From contig NC_063017.1 in assembly GCF_020509005.1 (NCBI RefSeq), forward strand, positions 3,100,001 through 3,164,000: a stretch of 64,000 bases of DNA, in the 5' to 3' direction. Source of the DNA: Fulvia fulva. Lineage: Eukaryota; Ascomycota; Dothideomycetes; Mycosphaerellales; Mycosphaerellaceae. Position numbers and translations under genes: made by a program. This document shows, one piece after another, positions 10,507 to 20,929 of the stretch (position 1 is the first letter of the stretch; the number at the start of each line of letters is the position of its first letter). The notes under the pieces were generated by a model. The model had not been told where the DNA came from, did no database searches, and saw nothing but the letters and a program-made list of their open reading frames with translations.

Positions 10507-11312
10507 CTAGGCCTGTATTCATATGCCGAAGGACGCATCACGGGAAACCAATTGATCGCGACCATCGAAGCAGGTCTGACAGCGGACGCTGTTCGGTAAT
10601 GTTCTGTCTGTCTAGAACGTGAGAAGTTCAGAATTCCAACAGTCACAGGGCATCATCGAGACCGATCTCAACTGTGAGCTGAACAACATGTCCTCTGCTC
10701 TCAGTATGCCCCACGGGCGACGATGGAAGATCCCCGCTATCTGTGCCGTAGTACAATAGCAGACAGGCGACGAACAGTGCGGAAATAGTAGCTTTTGCTT
10801 CTGCAAAAGCTAAGCAATACGCAAAATCCTCAGTAGCAGGAGAAATGAATCGCCCCCGAATGAAATCTCACGATCGACAAATGAGCTCCGAAGCCATGTG
10901 TAGCCAAGACGGAGAAGCTATAAGCCTTGCTAGTAGGCATATGCTTCGAAAGGATCCGAGCTAGCACTACATGCCTTGACGCCACCAACAGGCCTTGGGC
11001 ACGCCGCCTGTAGCTTCTCACGCAGGCAACAAGCCTATCAACAGTTGAAGCGCACAAGTGGAGGTCTTGAGCTTCTGATAGTGTGTAGTAGCATGGTAGA
11101 TGATTGACAAAGACCTTTTGCGGTATGCAATGCTAGACGTCATCGGATCATCGCGAGGAAACGAAAATCCCCCTGAAGTGCAGGACAACATCACCGCCGC
11201 ACTTGAGCCTCGCCACGACTACCATACAATCCGATAAAGACGACATGTCCACTACCTACTTTGTCCGCTCTAACTTCATCCTCACTCCCCATTAACTTCT
11301 CAATACCCCATC
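10507..11312. other. Intergenic region
   Basis: 806 bp without a supported gene. The last 100 bp are C-rich and pyrimidine-tracted, as expected upstream of a fungal start codon at 11313. Confidence 0.4.
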
Positions 11313-11859
11313 ATGGCTCGCGCAATCCAGAAAACCGTCTTCGCCACAATGGCATTCGCAAGTTATGCCCTTGGCGTCACCACAACGTTACAAGGCGGCC
11401 GCAGAGGCGGCGCAGCGTGTCAGAGCCCAGACATCTACCTGACCTGCGGCGACGTCAGAGCGAATCAATGCTGCTACATCCCCGGGCGAGGCTTCGGCCA
11501 AGCCTTGTTCGATGGGCTGCCGACGGAGGATCCAGTAGCATACGGAGCAGTGTACTCGACCGCTGACGTGGACCCAAACACCGGGATAGATGCTAAGAAA
11601 AGTCTTTGAGATCATTGCTAACAAGGGCGTAGGCCTAGGGTCGGAGTGGTTCAGAATCACCACCAAACGAGAGGAACAAGAGGTCGCTCCGCCCGTGCAT
11701 CCCGATACTTTGCACATTGGTAACCGTACCTTCCGCATGTTCGATGCGTCGGTGCCGGCGGATATTACGGAGGCCATGGCGAGATTCTTCGAAGAGGCTG
11801 ATGAGACCACGGATCCAGAGCATGTTCCGAGGGCTTTCTTGCCCCATGAACGATTATGA
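11313..11859 (+). CDS. Small secreted protein, unknown, with an intron or a frameshift in the middle
   Basis: I do not recognise the family. The N terminus MARAIQKTVFATMAFASYAL is a signal peptide. A cysteine-bearing segment follows (YLTCGDVRANQCCYIPGRGF), and then an acidic C-terminal part ending near AFLPHERL. The two halves lie in different frames. One reading is a 40-nt intron, 11550-11589 (gtgtac...gatag, containing gctgac), giving 168 residues. The other is a single-base indel in the AAAA run at 11597-11600, because the sequence before it (DVDPNTGIDAKK) joins smoothly to VFEIIANKGVGLGSEWF after it. The intron would be short, so the gene may be damaged or mis-sequenced. Confidence 0.55.
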
Positions 11860-12457
11860 TGAGCCACCGTGGGGATCTGGTCCCAAAGGCTGCCCACTTC
11901 AGTCGCGTTGGGATCGCATGGCAGGTGTTTCCCAGCATTGCGATGGTTCTGCCGACATGAGGCATACGGAGGTGGCGCTGCGAGGGAAGGCGAGTCCGCC
12001 CTGCAGAGACTGTCTCGTCTGAAGTCGATCGTGCAATCAGGCCAGTATGGCAATATACAATAGATCTGTAAACTTGACACCCTCTGAGAGACTTAGCTTG
12101 TATTCAAATGAACCCAAGTACACTTCTCTGTCCACAAATGTAACGAGCTTGAGGACGACAACGTAATCTTCAAGTGACATTTCGCATCACTAGCATGACG
12201 CCAAGCTAAAAGAGTTGACTGCGTACCAGCATGAAGGGTCTGAACTGCCGCCACCAGCCTTGTTCACATCGTTAGAGCGTCATTTCCACCCTCACGCCAA
12301 ACCACTCCATTTGTACATCCCCCAAACGATTCCGCATACGCCACGTACACCATAACTCCATGCTTTACCCACAATTCGGACTGGATATCGTTTAGTTTTG
12401 AAGTGTCCTTGAGCCATAACCCCAATTTAGTGAAAGCCTTATCGTAATGAATGATCT
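11860..12457. other. Intergenic region, 3' ends of two convergent genes
   Basis: The forward secreted-protein gene and the reverse HapX-like gene converge here. A long reverse frame (11388-12080) is a shadow of the secreted gene. Confidence 0.45.
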
Positions 12458-13834
12458 CTACTGGCGTGAGCTCGCCTGAGAAGCGTTGGAAGCACGTCTC
12501 TCCACCTCGGTGCTACGGCGAGAGAGGTTGACAAGGACCTCGCTGGCTTCCTTGTCGTCGAGAGTGTAGCCTGGGCCGCTGGAGTTGGGGTAAGTGTGGA
12601 GAGCACCACCGAAGAGGGAGGAGATGGTGGCGGTGCGCTGGCCGAACTTGTTGAACTCCTCGATCATCTGGGAGCAGGAGTACTTTGGTGGACCCATGGT
12701 GACCTTGGGCTTGGGAGCCATAGTGGCACGGCTTGCCATATCGCGGCAAGCTTGGGCACGTTCAGGATCGGCTTGACACATGTCGCAGCTACCAGGAAGA
12801 GACTTTGGCCCCGCAGGTGCAACGACTGGGTCGACGGCCTTGGTGGCAGCCTGCTTGCAAGCGCAGTTCTGGTCGTCGGTGCAGAAGCCGCAATTGTCAT
12901 CGTCGTTGCGCTCGGTCATGGTGAAGTCCATCTGGTTGCTATCGTTGCTGACGGTGTTGCGGAGATAGTTGTTGGAACGGCCGTAAGTGGTGAAGTCGAT
13001 CTCGTTGCTGCTTTCCTCGGGCGGCGTTGGGACATCTCTCTGTGCGTAAGATGCGAAGGACTGCGTTGGCATAGGCACCGATGGTCTGAAGGAGACGTTG
13101 CGCTCGCTGGCAAGCTTGGCGCTTTGTAGCTGCTTCTCCAGGGCGTCGGCGCGCTGTTTCTCGGCCGCGGCTCTCTGCTCGGCACTCTCAGCGCGCTGTA
13201 GAAGGGCCTTCGTCTCTTGCTGGAAGATATGGGTCTCGCGGGCATGGTCGTCCCTCAGCTTCTGGACATCACGTCTGAAATTGTTGACTTCCGCCTCGTA
13301 CTGCAGCTTCTTGTTTCCGAGCTCCTCGAGAGCATCTTGCAGCTTCTGCTGTCTCTTGTCGCGGAAGCTCCGCTGGGCCATCCTGTTCTGCATGCGGCGT
13401 CTATCGGCCGCGTCCTCTGCTGCTATCGGCTTTCGGCCTGGCTTGGGACGTTGCGGGATGGAAACACTCTTGGTCATGGGGCCCGTCGCCTGGACCATGG
13501 TGGGCTGGTCGCCGGTCGCACTGGCCACGCTGTTATACCGCTGGAGTGGGACCCGGCTTCCGCGTGGCGATACCGACCCATCACTACCGGGACTGTGCAC
13601 CTGGCTGGCGGAATGCGGCGTGAACTGCGGCGGCGGCTGTTGCTGCTGTTGCTGCTGTTGCTGCTGTTGCTGCTGCTGAGCGAAGTGGTTGCCGTCGGGC
13701 GCGGTCTGGTCGAATGGGCTGATCGGGTGCTGACCGTTCATAGGATTGTAGCCAAACTGCGACTGCGGTATCTGAGCATCTGGACGCTTGAGGTCAGCAT
13801 TGTGCACTGCTGCTGTCGCTGTCGCTGTCGACAT
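12458..13834 (-). CDS. hapX: HapX-like bZIP transcription factor with cysteine-rich iron-sensing motifs
   Basis: HapX proteins act with the CCAAT-binding complex to adjust gene expression to iron supply. Single exon, 458 residues from ATG 13834. A 14-residue polyglutamine tract lies near residues 53-66. Near 120-136 is MTKSVSIPQRPKPGRKP, matching the Hap4-like CCAAT-complex-binding motif. It runs straight into a basic region (RRMQNRMAQRSFRDKRQQ, near 145-163) and a coiled coil to about 240. Two cysteine-rich motifs follow at roughly 340-400: CGFCTDDQNCACK and CDMCQADPERAQAC, matching the form of HapX iron-sensing regions. The combination separates it from Yap1-type bZIP proteins. An in-frame upstream ATG at 13927 exists but the 13834 start is better. 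The gene symbol rests on domain content, not on an alignment. Confidence 0.85.
   Translation of the reverse strand: MSTATATAAVHNADLKRPDAQIPQSQFGYNPMNGQHPISPFDQTAPDGNHFAQQQQQQQQQQQQQQPPPQFTPHSASQVHSPGSDGSVSPRGSRVPLQRYNSVASATGDQPTMVQATGPMTKSVSIPQRPKPGRKPIAAEDAADRRRMQNRMAQRSFRDKRQQKLQDALEELGNKKLQYEAEVNNFRRDVQKLRDDHARETHIFQQETKALLQRAESAEQRAAAEKQRADALEKQLQSAKLASERNVSFRPSVPMPTQSFASYAQRDVPTPPEESSNEIDFTTYGRSNNYLRNTVSNDSNQMDFTMTERNDDDNCGFCTDDQNCACKQAATKAVDPVVAPAGPKSLPGSCDMCQADPERAQACRDMASRATMAPKPKVTMGPPKYSCSQMIEEFNKFGQRTATISSLFGGALHTYPNSSGPGYTLDDKEASEVLVNLSRRSTEVERRASNASQASSRQ
13636..13679. repeat. CTG/TTG (polyglutamine-coding) microsatellite in the HapX-like gene
   Basis: Mixed tgctgctgt units on the + strand encode glutamines on the reverse strand. 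Tracts like this commonly vary in length between isolates. Confidence 0.85.
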
Positions 13835-14383
13835 TGTGCTAATATGAGGTGGGAAGAGGATGTATCTGATTCGCGAGTAAGATGATCTGATTAGATTGTG
13901 CGCCCGCAGAAGAGCTGAGGCCGGCATCGGCGGCTGTCCGGCAGTCGGGGTTTTTCGGATCAGGCCACTGTGTCACATGAGGGGGTGGAGTTCGTCTTGA
14001 TCGACGGCACATTCGTGAGGTATCGCGTGGCCTGGAGAGTGTTGCTGGCCAGGCGAAGAGTGTTCTGTCATGTTGACATTAACATTGAGCAGCAGGCAGC
14101 ACGACCATCGGTACACTCGGCCAAGATCCCAGGCACGGCGGCAGGTGTAAGTGGTCAGAGCAGCATATCTCATCGACGACCGGAGTAGGTCAGAGAACGG
14201 TCGTGAAGTCGTGTCCGTAACTCAGTTATTATGATCTCGTGCACAGCGGCCGTGGAAAGTTGCAGTCTGTCCAGTTGTGGCGACTTGACCTTTGGAGTAA
14301 ACCAGACAGCATGTTGCAAGCACAACGCTGAGCCAAGAGCTGATGAGGGCAGCAAGAGCCTCCGCGTATGTTGCGACATGCTG
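13835..14383. promoter_or_regulatory. Upstream region of the HapX-like gene with two GATA-type sites
   Basis: On the reverse strand, ATCAGATA at 13870-13863 and ATCAGATC at 13891-13884 lie 30-60 bp before the start codon. They resemble ATCWGATAA, the site bound by the iron repressor SreA/Sre1 in other fungi. Known SreA-HapX cross-regulation makes this plausible. Binding here is inference. Confidence 0.35.
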
Positions 14384-15163
14384 TTATAGCTGGCAGTGTG
14401 CTAGGCCACGGTAGTCTATTGACACTTTGCCATGAAGCAGGTCCAGCACCATCCTGTAAGGCCAGGCTCCGCGGAACATGTTTATTTCCCCGGCAGGTTC
14501 GAGCGTGCAAGAGCCGTTGTCGATGAAGATCCAGGGCCCGGTAGGTAACATCAGAGATGCCGTGCTAGGTCGTGCCTGGATAGCAAGGGTATGTCGTGGC
14601 ATTGGTTGATGTAGGAAGTACGACAGGTGCTTCGGACTGGTGAACACGAAGCACTTTCCGCATGGCCAGGTCACACCGCTGAGAGATGTCCGGCCCGGGT
14701 ATGAGTAGATAAGCTTCCCTCGTGCCAAGCTCACATGGGACGTGGCACAACTCCACATCACTGTCATCTTACTCGCGAAGGGGAGGGTAGTCAAGGGAAA
14801 GATGAACTTACAGTCGAACGAATTGTTGAAGCCGGCGAGCTGCTGCTGCTGGTACAGGGCCTCGGGATTTTGGAAGTCCCTGAACAGAGAAGGATGTGGC
14901 ATGAGCTGTTGCTGAGCGAAGCCTGCATCGTATGAGAAGCTTTGCTGCTGATGCTGTGGGATGTCTTGTCCGTAGAAAGGAGGTGGCTCATGGTTGATTG
15001 GCTGTTGGACATCGATGTGGCTGTTGGTATATTGCGAGGGGTACACGTTCGCTGTGCCGCTGACCACAGTGTCAGCCCTGTCTCGATTCGCCATGTCAGC
15101 CTGCTCCTCAGAGCCAGGCTGGCCGGCGAAGGTGAAGCCATCCAGGTCGACAGCGTCCGACAT
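14384..15163 (-). CDS. Hypothetical protein with Q-rich N-terminal half, two exons
   Basis: Not recognised. Exon 1 (15163-14812) encodes MSDAVDLDGFTFAGQPGSEE and a Gln/His/Pro-rich, probably disordered stretch (QHQQQSFSYDAGFAQQQ). A good donor (gtaagt) begins a 51-nt intron, 14811-14761, ending gacag. Exon 2 (14760-14384) would give WPCGKCFVFTSPKHLSYFL and end at TAA. The intron length is a multiple of three with no stop inside, so the unspliced frame is also open. Total is 242 residues when spliced. Exon 1 looks like real coding sequence, while exon 2 is weaker and the true 3' structure may differ. A start 39 nt further upstream (15202) is possible. Confidence 0.5.
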   Translation of the reverse strand: MSDAVDLDGFTFAGQPGSEEQADMANRDRADTVVSGTANVYPSQYTNSHIDVQQPINHEPPPFYGQDIPQHQQQSFSYDAGFAQQQLMPHPSLFRDFQNPEALYQQQQLAGFNNSFDCKFIFPLTTLPFASKMTVMWSCATSHVSLARGKLIYSYPGRTSLSGVTWPCGKCFVFTSPKHLSYFLHQPMPRHTLAIQARPSTASLMLPTGPWIFIDNGSCTLEPAGEINMFRGAWPYRMVLDLLHGKVSIDYRGLAHCQL

Positions 15164-16060
15164 GTCGTAGACTTTCGCTGACCTGCACAGCTTGTCAGCC
15201 ATAAGAATCTTCTTGAGTAAGACAATCAGCAGTACTTGCTTACAGTCGGATAGTCGTGGATGCAGGAGTAGTGCTTGCCTAGTAGTAGTGACGCGGTGAT
15301 GTTGCTGAAGAGGTCGTTGGAGACGTGGTAATTAGACAGGCCAGCGAAGCGAGCGAGAGAAATATATCGGAAAGGAAGCTACTCAGGGAGGGGAGGCACG
15401 AGGGAGATTCTGGGGGATTTATTACGCGAGACAGCGCCCTCCCGCCGCGACGCTTCGCTCTTGCTCTACAATATGGACGATTCTCCACAGTGGTGCCTGT
15501 CTGTGTGCGCCCAAAACTTGTTGCTGCCAACTCCAATCAGTCCATCAACAAAGAGTGCAGTAGCTATCCACTGCAACCATACAGTCGGAACGGCACGCTG
15601 AGGATGGTACGGGTCATGTCGTGGGTCGTCAAGACATTCCTTTATTCGTGGAGCTGAGGACCGGATATCAGAGAATACCAGAATGTCCGCTTATTCAAGT
15701 GGACCTCCAGCGAGAGGTCCCGTCCGGGGACGCAACGGAATGAGATACATTGGTCAGAATAGCAAGCTCCGGGAACTCTCCAGATGGTCGGACACCTGGT
15801 TAAGAGGCGTGCTGAGAATTTGAGCAAGGCTTGCCGATCATGCGACATTTGCGCATCGCAGATAGGCAAAGCAATGCCAAGCAAAATCCGATTCCCTTTA
15901 GTTGGACCATAATTACGTGTTCCAGGAGCCAGGTCTGTCTGCGGGGCCACAGTCGCGTCTGTGTGAACGTTGCAGAGATTGTCGGAGAGTGCAGAGTATA
16001 GAATCGAACATACTCGTCGGGGCCGCCAGGGCTCCGTAGGACATCAGTGCACCGTTCCAG
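15164..16060. other. Intergenic region
   Basis: 897 bp. The part next to 15163 is the leader and promoter of the Q-rich gene, and the rest is 3' flank of the PQ-loop gene. No other gene is supported. Confidence 0.4.
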
Positions 16061-16871
16061 CTACGCTAATCTTGGGTCCTTCAGGTCGATATCTACGGCC
16101 GCATCTATGCCTTCACCGTACATCCAGTACTGTAGTCCGAGATAACAATCACATGCAGCCTGGAACATGCCGCACAATTTGAACGCCCAAGGAACCTCGC
16201 CCTCAGAGAGGAAAAAGTATGCCATCTTGAAGACATCGCCGACCAGCCAGTTGACCAGAACGCTCAGTCGAAAGCCTTTGCTAGAGCGGCTTCGATGGTT
16301 CTCCAGGATTTGTGGGATCGGTAAGATGGCTTCTACGCTCAACGCGACATAGCCCTGAAGGCCGATGTAGAACTCGCTTGTGCCCACAAGAAGCTGGAGC
16401 GCAGCGAGTGTGACGGTGTAGTATGCCAAGAACTGCCAGTACGGCTTCCGGCTTCGCCACTGCCAAAAGTTAAACGGCCGTGTGACATAGCTGTCGCCAT
16501 CAGTCGCCCCAGCAAAAGGCTTGTTGAGACTATGTTGCGCTCCAAAGGGAGGCCGATTGACCAAAGCTACTTGCAGCAGTACCACTTGCACGAATACCAT
16601 GATGCTCGCCTGTATCAGAAGGGGAGCGTCGTAGCGGGCGCCGAACCAGTAGAAGACTCTGTAATGGTGATGAGTAAGAAGGTCTACCGACGCAATTCAG
16701 CACTTACTTCAAGACCGATGCGACAAGCATGATCAAGGGGATGTCGAGCGAGAAACCCGCCGACGATCGTTTGCTGTGCATGCTCCATACTTGGTCGCCG
16801 TACGAGGTTACTGGTGAGGTGACGATGAAGATGGGTGCGATGTGATTGATGACCCATGATATCAAAGACAT
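16061..16871 (-). CDS. PQ-loop repeat membrane protein (Any1/PQLC1-like)
   Basis: Integral membrane protein of the PQ-loop family. Yeast Any1 (YMR010W) and animal PQLC1 relatives act in endomembrane phospholipid asymmetry. Exons 16871-16708 and 16658-16061 join through a 49-nt intron (gtaagt...tacag) to give 253 residues. Exon 1 has the first loop in degenerate form (SYGDQVWSMHSKRSSAGFSL). Exon 2 has a clear second PQ loop (ILPIPQILENHRSRSSKGFR) followed by SVLVNWLVGDVFKMAYFF and a DCYLGLQYWMYG helix. About seven hydrophobic segments are present, as in the family. The gene looks intact. Assignment to Any1 in particular is inference from these motifs. Confidence 0.87.
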
Positions 16872-17774
16872 GATGCTGGAATAGACGTCAGTAGAGATCG
16901 CGTGCATGCCACTGTATGGAGAGATTTTGCTCTTCCAGGTTATCGGGAACAGTAAAGCTTGTCGTCTTGGACACGAGACTTGCCAAGCCAAATCTTTCGT
17001 CTCCATCTGCAATGTTTGCCATGTCTTCGCTATGCGGCAAAGACTTCTTGGATACCAGCGAGGCAGGTGAGAAATGTAGTCTGACTTACGCTGCTGTCGG
17101 TCTTTCGGGGAGCAATGCTCGAGGCGGAAGGACGCGGAAGGAATGCAGGTAGAGCGAAGAAGCCGGTCTCACGCACTCATCTTGTGATGATGCTGTTGCC
17201 GCCGATTGGACGTGTTTATAGTGGCGTAGGAATAGTACTTTCGATGGAGTTGATGACGATATGGCAGGGCCACAAAGGGGAGCACTTTTCTTGAAGTGCA
17301 GGCGCGATCTCTGCGGATCGGCAAAGTGGCTTGAGCGCCTCAACTCAATCTGACATCCCTGCTCCGCACGCGTCGTGAGGAACGCCCACGGAGGAGACGC
17401 CACGCGCCAAACGGCCAAAGATATGCACTTGGTCAACTTCGCAAGCCGCGATGAAGTGTTTCCATCTCCACCGACAGCCGCCCCCGCGTGCCATTGCTCA
17501 CGATCCGCCATAACGCTGCGTCGATAGCATGAGATTTCTTGTCCGAGGACCGACAGCAAGAGGATATCGATCAAGTACGAGAAGAGGTGTCTGCCATTGC
17601 ATAGCGCTACAGATGATCATCTACATGCCTCATGTTCAGGTTGGGCCAAGAGACTCGTAGATCGCGATAGAAACAGCGTGGCATGGTCTGCGAAACGAAC
17701 AGTGCATGGTCATATATGGAGTGCAATGGCTGTGATCGATGGAGATCGATGGAGATCGGACACGCGCATACGGC
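16872..17774. other. Intergenic region
   Basis: 903 bp between two reverse-strand genes, holding the PQ-loop gene promoter. The 163-codon reverse frame at 17086-17574 has no motif and biased composition and is taken as chance. Confidence 0.4.
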
Positions 17775-18696
17775 CTATACGAATTCTCCTTGGCCTTTAC
17801 ACCTCGTGAGTGGAGGCTCTGTTCCTGGCTTGGTACACATGCCGACAGCGCCTGCAATCCAGCTCACACCATTGTAGCTGCCAGTGCCATGATCGTCTGC
17901 ATACCAGGTCGCGATCTGAGTTGTAGCACCTAAGCAGCCCTGCAGAATCCGACCTGACCTACGCGTTGTGAGTGGCTTAGTTATCATAACGCCGCAGTTG
18001 CCATCTCGCACAGTGCCCTTGTTCTGAGCGGACTGGGACGATATCCAGGCACGGCCGAAGTCGACGCCAACAGAAGGTCCGAGTTTGCCTTTCAACCACG
18101 TGCCAAGGTCGAGACTGGACCAGCATTAGTGCCTTGTACGACCAGGAGCCCAGTATAGGATCCACTTACCCGCCCGAGATTGTCACCGAGTTCGCAACAC
18201 TCCAGCCTGACATCACGAAAATATCCATGGCACCGGTTGCGCAGACAACATTGGACATTTGAATGTCCCAATCAACGAACCTTTCCGTTTTGTCAAGAGT
18301 CATCTGCTTGGTGTTCTCGCAGCTGGCATCGTCGCGCTTCTGGGCATTGCCTGTATCTTGTTAGAACGAATCTGTGGGCATGCCGTCTCAACATACCTTT
18401 GGGCGACTCAACGCCTGTGAAGTTCAGGAAATCAGGGTCAAGCTCAGGAGGGGTGAGGGAGAAACCCTCGAAGGTGAGTTTCTCGACCCAGGTCGTGTAG
18501 TTGATGAGCATATCTGGATGTCGCATCAGCACAATCTCCGGTGCCTTGTGAGGGAAGACCAACGGTTGCCGTCCTCCAACAGTACAACGACATCGTCCTC
18601 AGCTGGTGTTACATCGAAAGTCTGCGCTTGTGCTGGTGCAGGCGCGGCGACAATGGTCTTGGCGAGGCAGAGGCCAAACAAGAGTGAGGCGATCAT
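17775..18696 (-). CDS. Secreted protein resembling the celp0028 effector-like family
   Basis: Probable secreted protein, 259 residues in four exons: 18696-18586, 18544-18397, 18350-18170, 18114-17775. Residues 1-18 (MIASLLFGLCLAKTIVAA) form a signal peptide followed by a PAPAQAQ pro-like stretch. The core has DKTERFVDWDIQMSNVVCAT, then MSGWSVANSVTISGG, then MITKPLTTRRSGRILQGC, ending PPLTRCKGQGEFV, a pattern I associate with proteins named 'celp0028 effector like' in Dothideomycetes. Introns 2 (46 nt) and 3 (55 nt) have strong donors (gtatgt, gtaagt). Intron 1 (41 nt, gtactg donor) is weaker, and a one-base frameshift near 18562 is an alternative that would also give a smooth reading. It is the last gene before the RIP island. 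Function is unproven. Confidence 0.75.
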
Positions 18697-19402
18697 GGCT
18701 GCTGTCCTGGTCAGATGGAGTTATGATTACTGGTTATGGAGCAGCTTGACACCATGGCGTTATATAACTGCTCAAGCGATTTCGGTGTCCTCGCTGCTGT
18801 TGGAAGCGCATTGGCCTGGTCACAAGCCTCGAGCTTATGGCCGGCCAGACGCTTTCTCATTGACAACTGAGACACATGGTCAATAGGGTCTTCGATCAGC
18901 TGTCTCACAAGGACCTGAGACAAATGGGCGCGAGGTCATGGTCATGGCGGTATAGTAGTCACCCACCGTGAACTTCCTCGACACATGCAGCAAAGTGGAC
19001 CATTTGTGCTATATGCTAACTACTTCCAAGACGCTGGATAATCAAACCTGGGGTTTTGGCGAGCACGACAATGATCTGGCATCGCATCGGGGAAGTGTAG
19101 CTCTGAGCTGCTAGTCAGGAGACGCACGGCTTTACTACCACGGCCACTTGCAGCGGCAGACAAGCAGCCCGTCCACATAGTGTTGTCGAGCCACGAATCC
19201 ACCACGGCTATATCCACTGGCCATATTGACGGCCAAGGTGGATATAGGCTCATCCATTGCGGCCGAACAGGTAGAATCGCCAAGAGATTTCAAATTCTAG
19301 GGTAGCTCCGTAAGAGACTATTAAATATTAATTAAAGCTAGGTAATTAGTTATATATCTACTATAGCTATCTACCGGTCGTAGACGGTAATATTAATAGC
19401 TA
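18697..19402. other. Promoter of the celp0028-like gene and transition into the AT-rich island
   Basis: Normal-composition DNA to about 19300, with TA-rich sequence from there on. The boundary is abrupt, which suggests a transposon-block edge. Confidence 0.5.
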
Positions 19403-19404
19403 TA

Positions 19405-20554
19405 ACGTGCTTCACTACCGAGCGGGCTATACTACCGAGCGGGCTACTTTTACTAAGAACTATACTACTTCTACTTTAATTACGACAGTATCTTAATACG
19501 ACGGCATCCTATAGAATCGTTACTAGGAGGACAATTCCTCTTTAGATTCTTCGCTATCTAGCGAGTCTACTTAATAGGTGCGTACGTTATACCCCGACTC
19601 GCTATATCGCTTATAGCGTCGTAGCCTTAGTACTAGCCGAACACTATCTAGCGACTCTCTACTTACTTCCTACCTCCTAGTATCCTCTAGAGGTATTAAT
19701 TACGACGCCTTATCGAAGGTTAGAGACCCTCTAGACTAAATATACTTACGCTTTCGTGCTTTCCGCTATATAGGGGCCTCGTTAGACTTACGTAGCTTAC
19801 TAATCTCGCGTCGTATAAGAGCTATCTAATACGCTATCTCTCTACTCCCTCTCTATTACCCTATTAAACGACCTTCCTCTTTCTACTACGCCTTTCTGAA
19901 CCCGTAACGACGCTCTAAGACGTAATAACACCTATTATAAACCCTATCTCGTCGAAGTTATAGGTGTCTTAGTTAAGGATGCTATACTTCTCCTTTATAT
20001 TACGTATAAGTAAGAATCACTTCTCGATAACGTCTAGATCTTCTATTAGGGCTCGCTAACGATCGTATCTACGTATTATACAAACCTTTAGCTCACGATA
20101 CCGTATAATAAACCTGTCTATCTAATTAAGACTAGCGGGCTTAAGACTCTTCTCTTATAGTAATAAATCGGCTATTGCTTATATACTAGCCTTTAATAGC
20201 GGGAAACCTCTAAGATCTAGCTCGAGTATATACTTAAGTATCACCCTCTCTTCTAGCTCTATAAGCTTCTTCGAATTGGGCTCGTAGTTACCCTAAGGAG
20301 GTCGTCTATTCAATCGATACCCTAGTATAGTTCGAGACGCGTCGTATACCTTTATAGTAAGTCGATTCGTAATTGTCGCGTCGCGTTTCGTAGCCTAGAT
20401 AGCTAAGGTCAGTTCAGTCTCGTTTAAAGACAATATACGCTATAATAGTGGTCGTATAGCTATATCTATAGAAGTGGTATAGTTCTTAATAAAAGTGGCC
20501 CGCTCGGTAGTATAGCCCGCTCGGTAGTATAGCCCACTCGGTAGTAAAGCACGT
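19405..20554 (-). mobile_element. RIP-degraded Fot1/pogo-type DNA transposon with terminal inverted repeats
   Basis: The ends are inverted: acgtgcttcactaccgagcg on the left matches the complement of the right end (gtagtaaagcacgt), and both ends are flanked by TA (19403-19404 and 20555-20556), the Tc1/mariner target. The subterminal motif actaccgagcgggctat is repeated at each end. On the reverse strand, with stops ignored, the inside reads as a CENP-B/Tc5-type helix-turn-helix (ERVILKYILELDLRGFPLL, then RYRELKVCIIRRYD) followed by YNFDEIGF, the start of the DDE domain. Fot1-like elements are about 1.9 kb, so at 1150 bp most of the DDE domain is missing. It cannot be active. Confidence 0.85.
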
Positions 20555-20556
20555 TA

Positions 20557-20929
20557 TACATTATATATAGTTATATAAATACTAGTCTAGATATAGTATC
20601 TTAATATATCGACTCTATTACTACTAAAACTTAAATAGTATCCTCTTAAGCTCTAGATACTACTCCTTATACTCCTTATTATAGTAAAATTAATAGAAGA
20701 TAAAGATATTATAAAGAGAATTATAATAGTAGCCTTAGTATAAGGCTATCTATATATAATATTAGGGTCCTTTAGACTATACCGGACGTAGAGGAGTCGT
20801 ACGTAATAGATACTACGACTTGTTACGATCTAAGCGTATATATAGGTATTAGCCTATTATTAAAACTTAAGGCTACGTATACTAAGAATTAGGTAACTAA
20901 TTAGTTACCTATAGTCTCTTAAAGATAGA
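20557..20929. other. AT-rich RIP sequence between the two elements
   Basis: No coding content. Contains a short palindrome (ggtaactaattagttacc near 20891). Origin is unknown and it may be remnant of an older repeat. Confidence 0.4.

Noticed and set aside
11388..12080. Reverse open frame of 230 codons
   Set aside because: Shadow of the forward secreted-protein gene, with no family features.
13098..13885. Forward frames full of Cys or Leu runs
   Set aside because: They are the antisense of the polyglutamine and bZIP region of the HapX-like gene.
17086..17574. Reverse open frame of 162 codons
   Set aside because: No motif, signal or plausible splice context. It lies in the promoter region of the PQ-loop gene.
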